A stretch of DNA of 34,350 nucleotides from Chrysochromulina parva (lineage: Eukaryota > Haptophyta > Prymnesiales > Chrysochromulinaceae), in assembly GCA_002887195.1 (NCBI GenBank), contig PJAB01000203.1:1-34350 (forward strand). The letters run 5' to 3'. Below are positions 7,911 through 16,907 of the stretch, piece after piece. How positions within the stretch are numbered: the first letter of the stretch is position 1; every line of letters begins with the position of its first letter. Under the pieces are notes generated by a model. The model was not told where the DNA came from and did not search any database. It saw only the letters and a program-made list of their open reading frames with translations. The position numbers and the translations under genes were made by a program.

Positions 7911-8027
7911 TTTACCCAAGGGGGTAGGGGAGGGATTAATATCTGGATTTGCAGATTGCACCCATTCCTCATACCCTGATTTCAAACTGAGTCGTTTACC
8001 CAAGGGGGTAGGGGAGGGATTAATATC
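7911..8027. repeat. 33-bp direct repeat, two identical copies
   Basis: Copies at 7911-7943 and 7995-8027 are identical over 33 bp and separated by 51 bp of unrelated sequence. Each begins TTTACCCAAGGGGGTAGGGG and ends GATTAATATC. They lie roughly 140-260 bp upstream of the small Cys-rich gene's start and about 90-200 bp beyond the end of the glycosyltransferase gene. Perfect conservation between diverged flanks suggests a recent duplication or a functional binding element. Confidence 0.85.
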
Positions 8028-8117
8028 GCTAACGATCACACCGACCCAATCCAAACATGTACCGGCAGCGGTTTACGAAACGGTCGGGGGCGTGGGGGTC
8101 CTTAGCCGTTCATAAGC

Positions 8118-10232
8118 TCAGAAGTAAGCGAGCCAGAGAGGAGTTGCATTGTGACCACTGGCCAATTCACGAAGCCTTTTTGGCACTTGCATCACAGACC
8201 ATTTGGTTTTGGTGCTGCCCTTGTTCCCAGTGTATGGATGACGAAGCGGCGGCGCGCGAGATTCAACGACCCCGAGCTTGTGGCCATGGACAGCCTTGCA
8301 TGGGTAGTCGGACCATGCCCACGGTGTGATCCATACTGCGGGCTTGTTGGGCGAGTGATGTCTGCCTGGACAGTAGTACTCTTCTGGTAGAGGCATAAGC
8401 CGCACTTGCGGTGGTAGCGTATGCACAAACTCTTGCAACAGTGACTCCTGGTCATCTCGGCGGAGACCGTGTGGTGATAAATTTAGCATCAAGCGGCGCA
8501 GCGCACCCACAACCATATTGCGCACACCTGAAGTGTTGCGGAATGCAATCATGCAAGCACAGAGCGGAGGAACCTGCATGCTGCGAAGATAAGAATGACG
8601 ATACGGATCAAGCGGCTGTGCCCATTCGGTCAAATTGAGGGTTCGCATTAGTAGCCTGTCCACCATCGCCCGTTCCAGCAGAAACACTGTGTGGCATGAC
8701 GTGAGGGATTTATAGGGTGTAGGTATTTATAGGGTCAGGGTGTGGCTGATGGTGTGGTTGGAGATGGGAGGGGTGGAAAGCTCACCGTCAGTGTCGAGAA
8801 AGAGCGTGCGCTCAAACGGCGAATCGAGGAGGACCGAGAGCTTCAGCACCCATGGCATCGCACCGCTGCTGTTGTCCCATTTGACGGCCTCTACTTCGGG
8901 CGCAATCCTGACGCGATAATGCATATCCCACAGGAGTTCTGCCGTGTTGTAAGAGGCGAGCGCCCTCCGTCCCTGAGGGTTGCTGAAGAGGGCCAGAGGG
9001 TGTGGAGGCCACATAACAGAGCGAGTCACTTGAGCCGCCAGTACGCACTCATGCACCAATCGTGATGGCGTAGCGCCCTGCACGACGAGAAGCATGATGA
9101 CGCCGCTCGAGAAGTACCTGAGTGGGCCGGGTGTGCTCCAAGTTGCATTGGCCGCCTGCTCAGCCTCAGGCCTGTCCACTCCATCATCCCCCCAGTGGGG
9201 CATCGAAGGAGGGGACAGCTGCGCCGCCGCATAGACTGCATAGGGACGTCGCTTGAACGGCTCTGTGAGGTTCTCTGTCGCGTTCTTCAGAAGGAGATCT
9301 GCTCCAGGACGGAAGAGGTGCGGGATAAAGTTTAGCAAGCGCGGATCAGGTGCGTAAATTTGGCCATGGCAATTCTGTTGGCAGGCTCGCTCGAGTTGGG
9401 ATCCAGCGCAAGCGAAGCAATACTTAAAGAGACTTGAGAGCTGGCATGAGGATCCGTTGGCCCACGCGTATACGGGCGTCGACGATCTGTCTCTTGACTG
9501 TCGCTCTGGGAACAAGTAGCGCAAATCCCAGATCTCGACAGCCGTCTTGAAGCTGCCTCCGCCCTGAGGCTGAGCTGCCAGCTGCGCAGAATCTAGGCCG
9601 AGTCCGCCACTGCGTCGCAGCAAGGCCTCGGAGACGCGATCGAGGGCGTTGTGGCTCGCAATCCGAAGCAGTGGCAGCGAGCGCCTTCGGCAAGCTGCGT
9701 CGCAATGTTTACCGCTCTCATGGATCTTTGTGCACTGAACAACACCGCTCGCACATTCCCGCAGCAACCAGCCGAGATGAGCTACGGCCGTACTCTTGTT
9801 GTGCTCTCGCGCGAAGCTGAAGGCAAACACTTCTCGAACGAGATTCGCAGCGGAAGCATTCAGCGATTTGGCCACGCGCTCCGAAGCGTCCTCCACTCCT
9901 CCTCCATTTGCGTGCTTCTCCAGTGTGATGGCCAAGTCGCAACGATTCTTGGCCAACAGCGTGCGGCCGCTGTTCCAACCCAAATCCGAGCAGCTCTCCG
10001 GCACGTGGTAAAGCCAGAGCCCCCACGCTCTCTGCATCACTCTCGAAACGTGGGTGACCGAGAGGTAGGTGTGGTTGCGACCTAACGCCGTTGTGTATGT
10101 GCCGTCTGGCTCATCACATATTGACCCGCTGTTGTAGAGGAGACCCGGGGGCAGCGCATAGAGTGTGCCCCAGCCCGGACCGGCAGGCGGCGTGCACGAA
10201 AACGGGGCGAGGGGCTCGCAGAGATGTACCAT
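8118..10232 (-). CDS. Secretory-pathway GT-A glycosyltransferase (two exons, 5' end probably incomplete)
   Basis: Exon 1 reaches 8786 and exon 2 runs 8686-8118. The 99-nt intron 8785-8687 starts GTGAGC and ends CACAG. The join restores FLDTDVFLLERAMVDRLL, a nucleotide-sugar/Mn2+ binding DXD motif (D480-T-D482), and gives 671 aa from ATG 10232. The catalytic half starts near IMLLVVQGATPSRLVHECVLAA. It continues with YNTAELLWDMHYRVR, PWVLKLSVLLDSPFERTLFLDTD and RRDDQESLLQEFVHTLPPQVRL, the usual order in nucleotide-diphospho-sugar transferases. About a dozen N-glycosylation sequons (such as NHT, NAS, NATENLT, NSS) indicate a lumenal protein. No signal peptide or anchor follows the chosen ATG, so an upstream exon is likely. 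The frame is open upstream to a GTG at 10388 but runs into repeat DNA. Sugar specificity is unknown. Confidence 0.72.
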
Positions 10233-10239
10233 CTTGGCA

Positions 10240-10330
10240 CCTGTACAGTACTGTATACCGGTAAAAAGACACAGTATACCGGTACTGTACTGTACCAAGA
10301 AGCAGTGAAACGTACTGTACGGGTACCCGG
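10240..10330. repeat. Palindrome-rich TACAGTACTGTA / TACCGGTA block
   Basis: This segment is built from short overlapping palindromes: TACAGTACTGTA, GTATAC, TACCGGTA twice, GTACTGTACTGTAC and GGTACC. ACCGGTAAAAAGACA occurs near 10257, and a close relative recurs at the start of dispersed repeat copy A (10321). It abuts the 5' end of the glycosyltransferase model. Confidence 0.6.
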
Positions 10331-10416
10331 TAAAAAGACAGCGGGGGGAGCCGGGACACACACGGAACACACAGCACACGGACCACACAGACGAACCTCA
10401 CAACCATCCAAACCCA
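10321..10416. repeat. Dispersed repeat, copy A
   Basis: The copy begins ACCCGGTAAAAAGACA, then a G-tract with GAGCCGGGACACACAC, then CA-rich sequence. It ends in a 26-bp block (10391-10416) identical to 32051-32076 in copy C. The first half matches copy B at 10721. It is not coding in a convincing way. Whether it is a transposon end, a MITE or intronic (introner-like) cannot be told from three copies. Confidence 0.75.
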
Positions 10417-10419
10417 CCA

Positions 10420-10680
10420 ACAACACACACACCGCACGTCAGCGCGAGTGCGCGACGACCGAAGCCGCGGCCGACTCAACAGCCGCAGGCCCGGAGCCGG
10501 CCGCTCCCCGCGGCCGACTCAGAAGAGGCCGCCCCCAGCGAACCCGACCCTGCCTCCACCCGCTCCCAGAGCGCCTCCCCGCGCCTGCTCGAAGGCGGTC
10601 GGCGACATGAAGGCGCGCGCGGCAGACGCGTAGCGGCCGGCAGTGCGGCCAGAGCCCCCGATAAGCTCGAGACGCGAGAG
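10420..10680. other. GC-rich stretch between repeat copies A and B; possible exon, not resolved
   Basis: The 260 bp between the two repeat copies are GC-rich and open in more than one frame on both strands. CGGCCGACTC occurs twice, near 10467 and 10519. On the minus strand this would be the natural place for a missing 5' exon of the glycosyltransferase gene. I cannot find a signal peptide plus consistent splice sites, so I leave it uncalled. Confidence 0.3.
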
Positions 10681-10720
10681 GCGGGTACCCGGTACCGTAC
10701 AATGTGTTATCCCAGTCCCC

Positions 10721-10800
10721 ATACCCGGTAGAAAGACACCGGGGGGAGCCGGGACACACACACGGGACACGCGGGCGCACAAGGGCACACACGGATCACG
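10721..10800. repeat. Dispersed repeat, copy B
   Basis: The copy opens ATACCCGGTAGAAAGACACC and continues through GGAGCCGGGACACACAC, as copy A does. Its second half (GGGCGCACA...GGGCACAC...GGATCAC) matches copy C better than copy A. It lacks the 26-bp end block. The orientation is the same as A and C. Confidence 0.75.
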
Positions 10801-10846
10801 AAATACATGCACCCTAATGAGTGCGAGAGCGGACTACCTTAACCCT

Positions 10847-11312
10847 CAGATACATGACACACAAGATACACTCACGATACATGTCGGATACATGCAGGAT
10901 ACATCAGGATACGTATCTCTAGCCCTACTTACGGCCGCGCGCGGATGCGCGCTTGGGGGCGACGCTTTGGGCGCCTCCTTAGCTGGCTTAGGTGCCTTGG
11001 CAGGTGCCTTAGGTGCCACAGCAGCCACACGAGCAAGAGTCCAAGATACACGTATCCTGATGTATCCTGACATGTATCCACAGTGTGACACCAAGGAAGC
11101 GCCCAAGATACATGTATCTTGATGTATCTGATGTGTATCCCAAAATGTATCTTGGACTCGTTTGGGATCCGTGTGAAATACATGCAAAATGTCAAGATAC
11201 ATGTATTCTCTTGGATTGTAACAGAGCATGTAAGATACATTTGAGATACATCAGGATACATTCGGGATACATGTATCCTTCAGGATACATGCAGGATACA
11301 TGCAGGATACGT
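10847..11312. repeat. Dense ATACAT / GGATACATG interspersed array
   Basis: About two dozen copies of GATACAT, ATACATGTAT or their complements (ATGTATC) fill these roughly 465 bp in both orientations. Examples lie near 10877-10912, 11043-11080, 11107-11150 and 11232-11310. The core ATACATGTAT is self-complementary. The array is interrupted at about 10925-11045 by GC-rich sequence of different character. It lies between the glycosyltransferase and the coiled-coil gene. Confidence 0.8.
10933..11047 (-). CDS. Possible Lys/Ala/Pro-rich exon inside the ATACAT array
   Basis: On the minus strand this GC-rich island encodes repeated AP-K motifs (VAPKAPAKAPKPAKEAPKAS), a composition typical of histone H1-like tails and basic linkers. 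It ends at a strong donor-like GTAAGT (10932-10927). An upstream acceptor could be one of the ATCAG sites in the ATACAT repeats near 11058-11075. It could be an exon of a gene whose introns carry the repeats, perhaps a 5' exon of the glycosyltransferase or a separate small gene. Splicing is not demonstrable from sequence alone. Confidence 0.25.
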
Positions 11313-11365
11313 ATTGTCCTCCCATCCTCAACATGTCCCCACCAGCGGACGGCGCGTAAAGTTGT

Positions 11366-14300
11366 TCATTTCTTCGGTTTTGGAGGTGGTGCCACTCCCC
11401 AGTCGAACCAGCGCTCAAACTGGCTTGCGGTCGAGACGCGCGGCCGCTCGCTGCCAGTGCCACCACCTGACTCTGCCAGGAAGGTGGCAGCTGACGTCAC
11501 CGCCGCATTCCACGCTTCCTGCTCCATAGCCGCCGCCGCCTCCGCCACCTCCGCCACCTTCGCCACCGCCTCCTCTTGCGCCACCGCCCCCTGCGAGCCC
11601 CCAAAGCGCACGACGCCACCAACTGGTTGAAAGGTAGTGCCATTGAGAGGCTGTGACGCCGAGCCGTCGCCCTTGGCATCCCTGGCCGCGCTCCTGGGGC
11701 CAAACTCTGCCCTGTCGTACGGGCGCAAGGTCACTCGAACGAGCGGCACGCGCGTCGTCGCTCCGGCTAGCAACACCTTGCCCCCCGCAGCCGCGCCCGC
11801 CGCAGCGCCCGCCGCCGCGCCCGCCGCCACGCCTGCCGCGCCATCCACGCTTTGGAGGATGGTGCGCGTCGTCCCCTGCTGCTTTCGAGCGAGCAGCGCG
11901 TGCTTGCGCTCTGGCGACATGCCTCCACTGTGCGGCACCGGGTCAAGGCCAATCTGAAGGCGAGCGAGCTCACTCTGCGCATCGAGCCGCTCGTTGAGAT
12001 GCGCGACCATCATACGCGTCGTGTGCAGCTCGGCGCACACGCGGCTCACCTCGCCGCGATACCTTTCGCACACGCGCCGCATCTGAGCGAGCTCCTCGCG
12101 CAGCGCCGCGTCTGCGCGCCGAGTGACCTCGTGGCTCTCCGCCTGCAGCGCTGTACGGGCCTTGAGGGCAGCTTGCCCCCTCTCCGCGGCCACCGCGCGC
12201 CCGTTGGCCGCGTCCAGTTGGGCGCGCACCGCCAGGAGCTCTGCCGCCTGTGCCTCGGCAACGCGCTGCAAGGCTCCCGCGCGCGCCTCCGAGGTGCCCA
12301 GCCGCTCGTCGCTCGCCTCAAGCCTCGCTACCAGCGCGAGGCACATGGCCGCATCCGCCTCCGATGATCGTGCGAGGGCACTGGCTTCTCGACGGCTGAG
12401 TCGACACTCCTCCTCGAGACGAGCGCACTCGGCGCGCGCCGCACCGAGCTGTGCACGCGTCGCCTCGAGCGAGGCGGCCGTCACAGCCTCGACCACGCCG
12501 TCATGCGTGTCGAAGGCACCCGCGACAGCGCCATTCGCCGCCCGGCCTCCATACGCCTCCACATTTGCATGCCCCATGCCGCCGTCGACCACGGCGCCGC
12601 TCACAAGGTTGGCTGCGCGCGTGTCGTGGCGCACCATGGCTCCGGGCCTCTTTTTCTGCACCGGGCTTTGAGTGCTCGCGCCCGCCGAGGGGGCGACGCC
12701 AGACGCGTCCTCGGAAGTCTCGGCCTTTAGAAAGGCATCGGCCGCGTGGAGCGCAACGAGTGCCGCAACGCCTGAGGCGCCCTCGGTGAAGGCACCGGTG
12801 CTCGGCGCGGGAGCCGTGCTTTTCGGGGGCGAACCCTTTGCCTCGGCGCTCCGGGAGGCCGTGCCCCACTCATAGCCACATTTGGGAAGCGGCACGTCGT
12901 GCGACGCTCCCCAGCCGAAGCGCGCGCCGATGCTCGCTGCCTCGACGGCCGCCTGCCCCAGCAACGGTGAGGCGCCAAGACCTGCGGCGTCGACATCCGC
13001 ACCGACCAAGGCCTCGCCGATGCGCCAGAGCGTCTTTGCCGCCGGCGACACTCCGTCGACGTCCCCGGTCGACGTCCCCGGCCGGCCGCTCAGCGACGGC
13101 GATGGGGCGGCAGGCGGCGAGCTGACCCCGCGGTTGAATAAGCCGCCGACGTCCTTTGGTTGTGGTGATGGTGGCGGGGCCACCTCAAACGCCAGGGCGT
13201 CGATGGACGCAGGCAGGGCGCGCTGCTTGGCGCGCAGCCGTGCGAGCTCGGCCTGCGCGCGCTCCCTCGCCATCGCCGCCGCAAGCTCGGCGGCGCGGGT
13301 CGCGACCTCACTGCGTAGCGCCACATTCTCCTTCTCACTCGCTGCGAGCAGAGCCTCGACCGCCGCACATCGGGCCTCAATGTACGTGGCCGCGCTCGAC
13401 CTTGCGGCGGCGCCCTCGCCGATCAGGCGCCGCTCCTCCGTCGCCGCCGCGAGCTCCACCCTTGTGGCCTCGAGCTCCGCATTTCGAGCCTCCACCATCT
13501 CCTCTGCCAGAGCACAGCGTTCGGCAAGGCTGATCTGCCAACGTGTGGGGCCGACGCCGCTCGGCCCGCGGCCACTCTCATCGGCGTCGAACGCGCCTTC
13601 GCCCTTGGCCTGCAACGCGCCAGCGCCCTTGGCCTCGCCCTGCGAGCCACCAGCACTCCCAAGTGTCAGTGTACCCGACACCTCGCCGCCGCCACCCTCG
13701 GGCTTGTGTACGACCATGGCGCGCCGCGCCGCTTGGAGCTCGGCCATGCGCCGAGCACCCAGCTCGCCCTCGCACGCGTGCAGCCGCTGCTCGAGCGCCT
13801 GCGCACGCCTCTCCGCGCGCGCCTCCCGCAGCTCCACCTCTGCCATCGCGTGGGCCACCGCGCCCGCATCGACCGCGTGCTTCGCGGCCATATCGCGCAA
13901 GTCCTGCAGCTTGGCGCGCAACATGGCGGACTCGCGCTGCGCCACGGGCAGCGACTGGTCGTGCGCGATCCGCTCGAGGTAACCGTCCTCGCCCTCGCCG
14001 ATCGCCAGCGCGGCCACGAGCACGTCGCGCTCCGCCTCGGCCCGCCGCCGGGCCGCCTCGTTACTGGCGCTCGCGCGGTCGGCTGCAGCGGTGGCCTCGG
14101 CCGCCTCGGCCTCAGCCTCCTCCGCTCGCCGCAACGCTCCGCGCGCGCGCAAGACGAGGCGCCGCTGGCTCCCCTGCAGCATCAGCACTTTTTGCTCGGC
14201 CGCGTCACGCTGGGCCACGCGCAGCAAAGCCTCCTCCCGGTACAGCTCGGCCTCTTCGCGTTGTAGCGCTACGAGCTCGTCAGCCTCCTTGAGCATAATC

Positions 14301-14518
14301 GAGCACTCGGTACGCATCGCCTCCAGATCATCCTGCCACTCGCGCTTGGCGAGGGCGAGACGGCGCTCCCAGCCTAGCGATCGAAGCTCGTGCTCGCCAT
14401 TCACCCGTGTTGCAAGGGCGTTGACCTCCTTCTGTATCTGCACGACGGCGAGCGTGGCCTCAGATAGCTGCGCCTTCGAGAGGTTGCGTAGCCAGCCAAG
14501 TTGCTGATCCGTTGACAT
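11366..14518 (-). CDS. Large coiled-coil protein of unknown function
   Basis: This is an intronless 1050-aa frame from ATG 14518. Residues about 20-410 are strongly heptad-like and Ala/Glu/Arg-rich (for example RRAEEAEAEAAEATAAADRA), giving a long alpha-helical coiled coil. Residues about 420-640 are Pro/Ser/Gly-rich and probably disordered (PPPSPQPKDVGG). A second coiled coil spans roughly 690-880 (LEEECRLSRREASAL, YRGEVSRVCAELHTTRMMV). Near 920 an Ala-Gly tract of four AAAG-like units appears. The C-terminus ends in FDWGVAPPPKPKK. No catalytic domain is visible. Such proteins are often cytoskeletal, basal-body or ciliary scaffolds, but nothing here proves that. The gene starts 229 bp from the divergent GMC oxidoreductase. 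Confidence 0.8.
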   Translation of the reverse strand: MSTDQQLGWLRNLSKAQLSEATLAVVQIQKEVNALATRVNGEHELRSLGWERRLALAKREWQDDLEAMRTECSIMLKEADELVALQREEAELYREEALLRVAQRDAAEQKVLMLQGSQRRLVLRARGALRRAEEAEAEAAEATAAADRASASNEAARRRAEAERDVLVAALAIGEGEDGYLERIAHDQSLPVAQRESAMLRAKLQDLRDMAAKHAVDAGAVAHAMAEVELREARAERRAQALEQRLHACEGELGARRMAELQAARRAMVVHKPEGGGGEVSGTLTLGSAGGSQGEAKGAGALQAKGEGAFDADESGRGPSGVGPTRWQISLAERCALAEEMVEARNAELEATRVELAAATEERRLIGEGAAARSSAATYIEARCAAVEALLAASEKENVALRSEVATRAAELAAAMARERAQAELARLRAKQRALPASIDALAFEVAPPPSPQPKDVGGLFNRGVSSPPAAPSPSLSGRPGTSTGDVDGVSPAAKTLWRIGEALVGADVDAAGLGASPLLGQAAVEAASIGARFGWGASHDVPLPKCGYEWGTASRSAEAKGSPPKSTAPAPSTGAFTEGASGVAALVALHAADAFLKAETSEDASGVAPSAGASTQSPVQKKRPGAMVRHDTRAANLVSGAVVDGGMGHANVEAYGGRAANGAVAGAFDTHDGVVEAVTAASLEATRAQLGAARAECARLEEECRLSRREASALARSSEADAAMCLALVARLEASDERLGTSEARAGALQRVAEAQAAELLAVRAQLDAANGRAVAAERGQAALKARTALQAESHEVTRRADAALREELAQMRRVCERYRGEVSRVCAELHTTRMMVAHLNERLDAQSELARLQIGLDPVPHSGGMSPERKHALLARKQQGTTRTILQSVDGAAGVAAGAAAGAAAGAAAGGKVLLAGATTRVPLVRVTLRPYDRAEFGPRSAARDAKGDGSASQPLNGTTFQPVGGVVRFGGSQGAVAQEEAVAKVAEVAEAAAAMEQEAWNAAVTSAATFLAESGGGTGSERPRVSTASQFERWFDWGVAPPPKPKK

Positions 14519-14575
14519 CGCCGCGGCACAGGGAGGTGGTGTGCAGAGGCGCTAGACGGTCGCGCATTTTGGTGG

Positions 14576-14599
14576 CAAGTCAAGTCAAGTCAAGTCAAG
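14576..14599. repeat. CAAGT pentanucleotide microsatellite
   Basis: Nearly five tandem CAAGT units lie in the 229-bp interval between the divergent coiled-coil and GMC genes. The same pentamer array occurs at 21130-21156. The rest of the interval is AT-rich (CTTTAAACTTTAAACTT near 14625) and probably holds both promoters. Confidence 0.85.
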
Positions 14600-14747
14600 C
14601 TCTCAAAATATGAATGTTGTTGGTTACTTTAAACTTTAAACTTGGTTTCCTTTCAACATTTACATCGCTGCGCGTGCGTTCCGCGCCTTTTCCAACCCTT
14701 CTCCTCGCGTACCGGGTATCGCCGACCGCGCGGGTGCGTCAATTCGC

Positions 14748-16643
14748 ATGAACTCGGTGCTGCGCAAGGCGACGAGACGTCTGCCAGGCTCTCATCGGCG
14801 ATTAGCCCGCAGTGTTGCAACGCCGAAGGATCTGGGTGAGTATGACTATGTCATCGTGGGCGGAGGAAGTGCAGGCTGCGTGCTCGCCAACCGGCTGAGC
14901 GCTGACCCTTCCAAGACCGTGGTCATGCTGGAAGCAGGCGGAAGCGACATGTATCACTGGGTGCAAATCCCTGTTGGCTACATCTACACGATGCGTTACC
15001 CGCAGGACCGGACCAACTGGGGCTTCCGAACGTGCGAGCAGCCCGGCCTCAACGGGCGCTTCATCTTCTACCCGCGAGGCAAGTTGCTCGGAGGCTCAGG
15101 CAGCATCAATGGTATGATCGCGATGCGTGGGCAGGCGGAAGACTACGACGGCTGGGCGGCAGCGCTCGAGGATGACAGCTGGAACTGGAAGTCGATGCGG
15201 CCCCACTTTGAGCGCCAGATGAAGTACACGGCCGCCACGCCGGTACTCGCCGATGGCAGCATGCTTGGAACTGACGGTCCACTGGAAGTGACGCGGCAGG
15301 CGATGAGTTGGCGCGTTCTCGACCAGTGGGCCGACGCGTGCGAGAAAGTCGAGCTTCCGCGGCGGACGCACTTCATCGACTCCCAGACGGCGGGCGTTGG
15401 CTACTTTGAGGTGACGCAGACGCAACTGGGTGCCGTACTGGGTGCGTCGTCCGACGCGTCCGGCCCGCGGCGTGGCGGGGTGCGCCTCTCGCCCTACCGA
15501 GCCTTTGTGACGCCCATCCTCACGGCGCGCCCGAACCTGACGATCCTGAGGGGCATCCATGCTTCCAAGCTCAAGCTCGAGCGCGACGAGTCCGGCGACG
15601 GCAAGCTGCGGTGCACGGGGATCGATGTGTGGCAGCGCGACACGCAGGAAGGGGTGGCCAGCTATCTGCGCGCGATTGCGGTGGATATGGGACTCATCAA
15701 GAGTCGCAAGGACAGCGCTGCCGAGAAGCAAGCGGACGTGGCTTGCACCATTCGAGCTCGGCGCGAGGTCGTGCTCGCGGCCGGCGCGGTCGGCTCTCCG
15801 CACCTGCTGCAATGCTCTGGGATCGGTGACGACGCGCTGCTGCGGGCGCACAACGTGCAGACTCGCGTCGACCTGCCAGGCGTGGGGCGCAATCTGCAAG
15901 ACCACCTGCAGATCCGCGCCGTGTTCCGACTCGCCGATGGCGTCGACACGCTCAACTCGCGGCTCAATTCACATTGGGGCATGGCTCAGGCCGCCGCCGA
16001 GTACGTGATGCGCCAGTCGGGGCCGCTCTCGATGGCGCCTTCACAGCTCGGAGTCTTCGCGCACAGCTCGGAGGAGGTACGGACGCCAGACCTGCAGTGG
16101 CATGTGCAGCCCCTCTCACTCGACTCGTGGGAGGAGCCTCTACACCGTTGGAACGGTCTCACTGCCTCGGTGTGCCACCTCCGCCCCACGAGCCGCGGTA
16201 GCATTGAGCTGACCTCGCCGGACACGCGCGACGCGCCACGCATCGACCCGAACTACCTCTCGACAGAGGCGGACCGTGCGGTCGCGGCGGCGGCGATGCG
16301 CTGGACGCGTCGTATCGCCGCGCAGCTCACTCCCGAGCTGCGCGCGCAGGAGCACGTGCCTGGAGCGCTCCTGACGACGGACGCGGAGCTTGCGCGCGCG
16401 GCGGGCGACATAGGGACGTCTATCTTCCACCCGGCAGGGACGACGATGATGGGCAGGGACGGCGAGCCGGGTGCTGTCCTCAACAGCAGGCTGCAGGTGC
16501 GCGACGGCACGCGCTCAGGCGTCATCGGCGGCCTGCGCGTTGCCGACTGCGGTGTGATGCCCACCATCACATCAGGCAATACCAACCTGCCCACCTACGC
16601 CATCGCTGAGAAGGCGTCACGCATGATCCTCAGAGAAGAGTGA
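14748..16643 (+). CDS. GMC-family oxidoreductase (choline dehydrogenase type)
   Basis: This 631-aa intronless frame encodes a FAD-dependent alcohol dehydrogenase of the glucose-methanol-choline family. The ADP-binding start is YDYVIVGGGSAGCVLANRL (Y32, glycines 38-40 and 43), followed by the distal acidic VMLEAGG. GMC signature 1 is at about 108-125 (YPRGKLLGGSGSINGM). Signature 2 is at about 346-360 (GAVGSPHLLQCSGIG). The catalytic pair is His561 in FHPAGTTMMG and Asn in GNTNLPTYAIAEKA (N611/N613). The first 30 residues are basic with no acidic residue until 28 (RKATRRLPGSHRRLARS), consistent with a mitochondrial targeting peptide, as for choline dehydrogenase. Two insertions (near 230 and 315) make it longer than the usual 550-600 aa. 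Choline as substrate is plausible for osmolyte synthesis in algae, but other alcohols fit too. Confidence 0.92.
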   Translation: MNSVLRKATRRLPGSHRRLARSVATPKDLGEYDYVIVGGGSAGCVLANRLSADPSKTVVMLEAGGSDMYHWVQIPVGYIYTMRYPQDRTNWGFRTCEQPGLNGRFIFYPRGKLLGGSGSINGMIAMRGQAEDYDGWAAALEDDSWNWKSMRPHFERQMKYTAATPVLADGSMLGTDGPLEVTRQAMSWRVLDQWADACEKVELPRRTHFIDSQTAGVGYFEVTQTQLGAVLGASSDASGPRRGGVRLSPYRAFVTPILTARPNLTILRGIHASKLKLERDESGDGKLRCTGIDVWQRDTQEGVASYLRAIAVDMGLIKSRKDSAAEKQADVACTIRARREVVLAAGAVGSPHLLQCSGIGDDALLRAHNVQTRVDLPGVGRNLQDHLQIRAVFRLADGVDTLNSRLNSHWGMAQAAAEYVMRQSGPLSMAPSQLGVFAHSSEEVRTPDLQWHVQPLSLDSWEEPLHRWNGLTASVCHLRPTSRGSIELTSPDTRDAPRIDPNYLSTEADRAVAAAAMRWTRRIAAQLTPELRAQEHVPGALLTTDAELARAAGDIGTSIFHPAGTTMMGRDGEPGAVLNSRLQVRDGTRSGVIGGLRVADCGVMPTITSGNTNLPTYAIAEKASRMILREE

Positions 16644-16685
16644 GCGAGAGCGCGCCGCTGTCGTTAGTAGACATTTGATCGTGTT

Positions 16686-16727
16686 CAAGTTCAAGTTACT
16701 ACATAAACGAACATAAACTTGAACTTG
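16686..16727 (+). terminator. Perfect 12-bp stem-loop downstream of the GMC gene
   Basis: Arms CAAGTTCAAGTT (16686-16697) and AACTTGAACTTG (16716-16727) are exact inverted complements around an 18-nt loop, 42 bp after the GMC stop codon. The placement suggests a 3' UTR or 3'-end structure. A eukaryotic terminator role is only inferred. Confidence 0.5.
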
Positions 16728-16907
16728 TAACATCATTGTGGATTTTCAGTATCGCGGACATGAAATTTGTCAGGTGTGGATGTTTTTCGTTTGCTCCCGC
16801 CCAAACCTGATTCTTGAGAGCTTCTTGAGTGCGTCCACTGTTTATTCGCTATCGGGGGTCGAATTGACCGACAAAATAATGACTTAAAATACCGAAACAC
16901 AGTGAAA

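Noticed and set aside
7911..8027. CRISPR-like repeat-spacer-repeat
   Set aside because: There are only two repeats with a 51-bp gap in a eukaryotic context, and no cas genes.
12882..13982. 366-codon plus-strand frame antisense to the coiled-coil gene
   Set aside because: Ser/Ala/Arg low complexity is expected on the strand opposite a GC-rich coiled coil. The minus frame is three times longer with consistent heptads.
15096..15905. 269-codon minus-strand frame
   Set aside because: It is antisense to the GMC oxidoreductase, whose motifs are intact; the composition is His/Arg/Val-rich, typical of a shadow.
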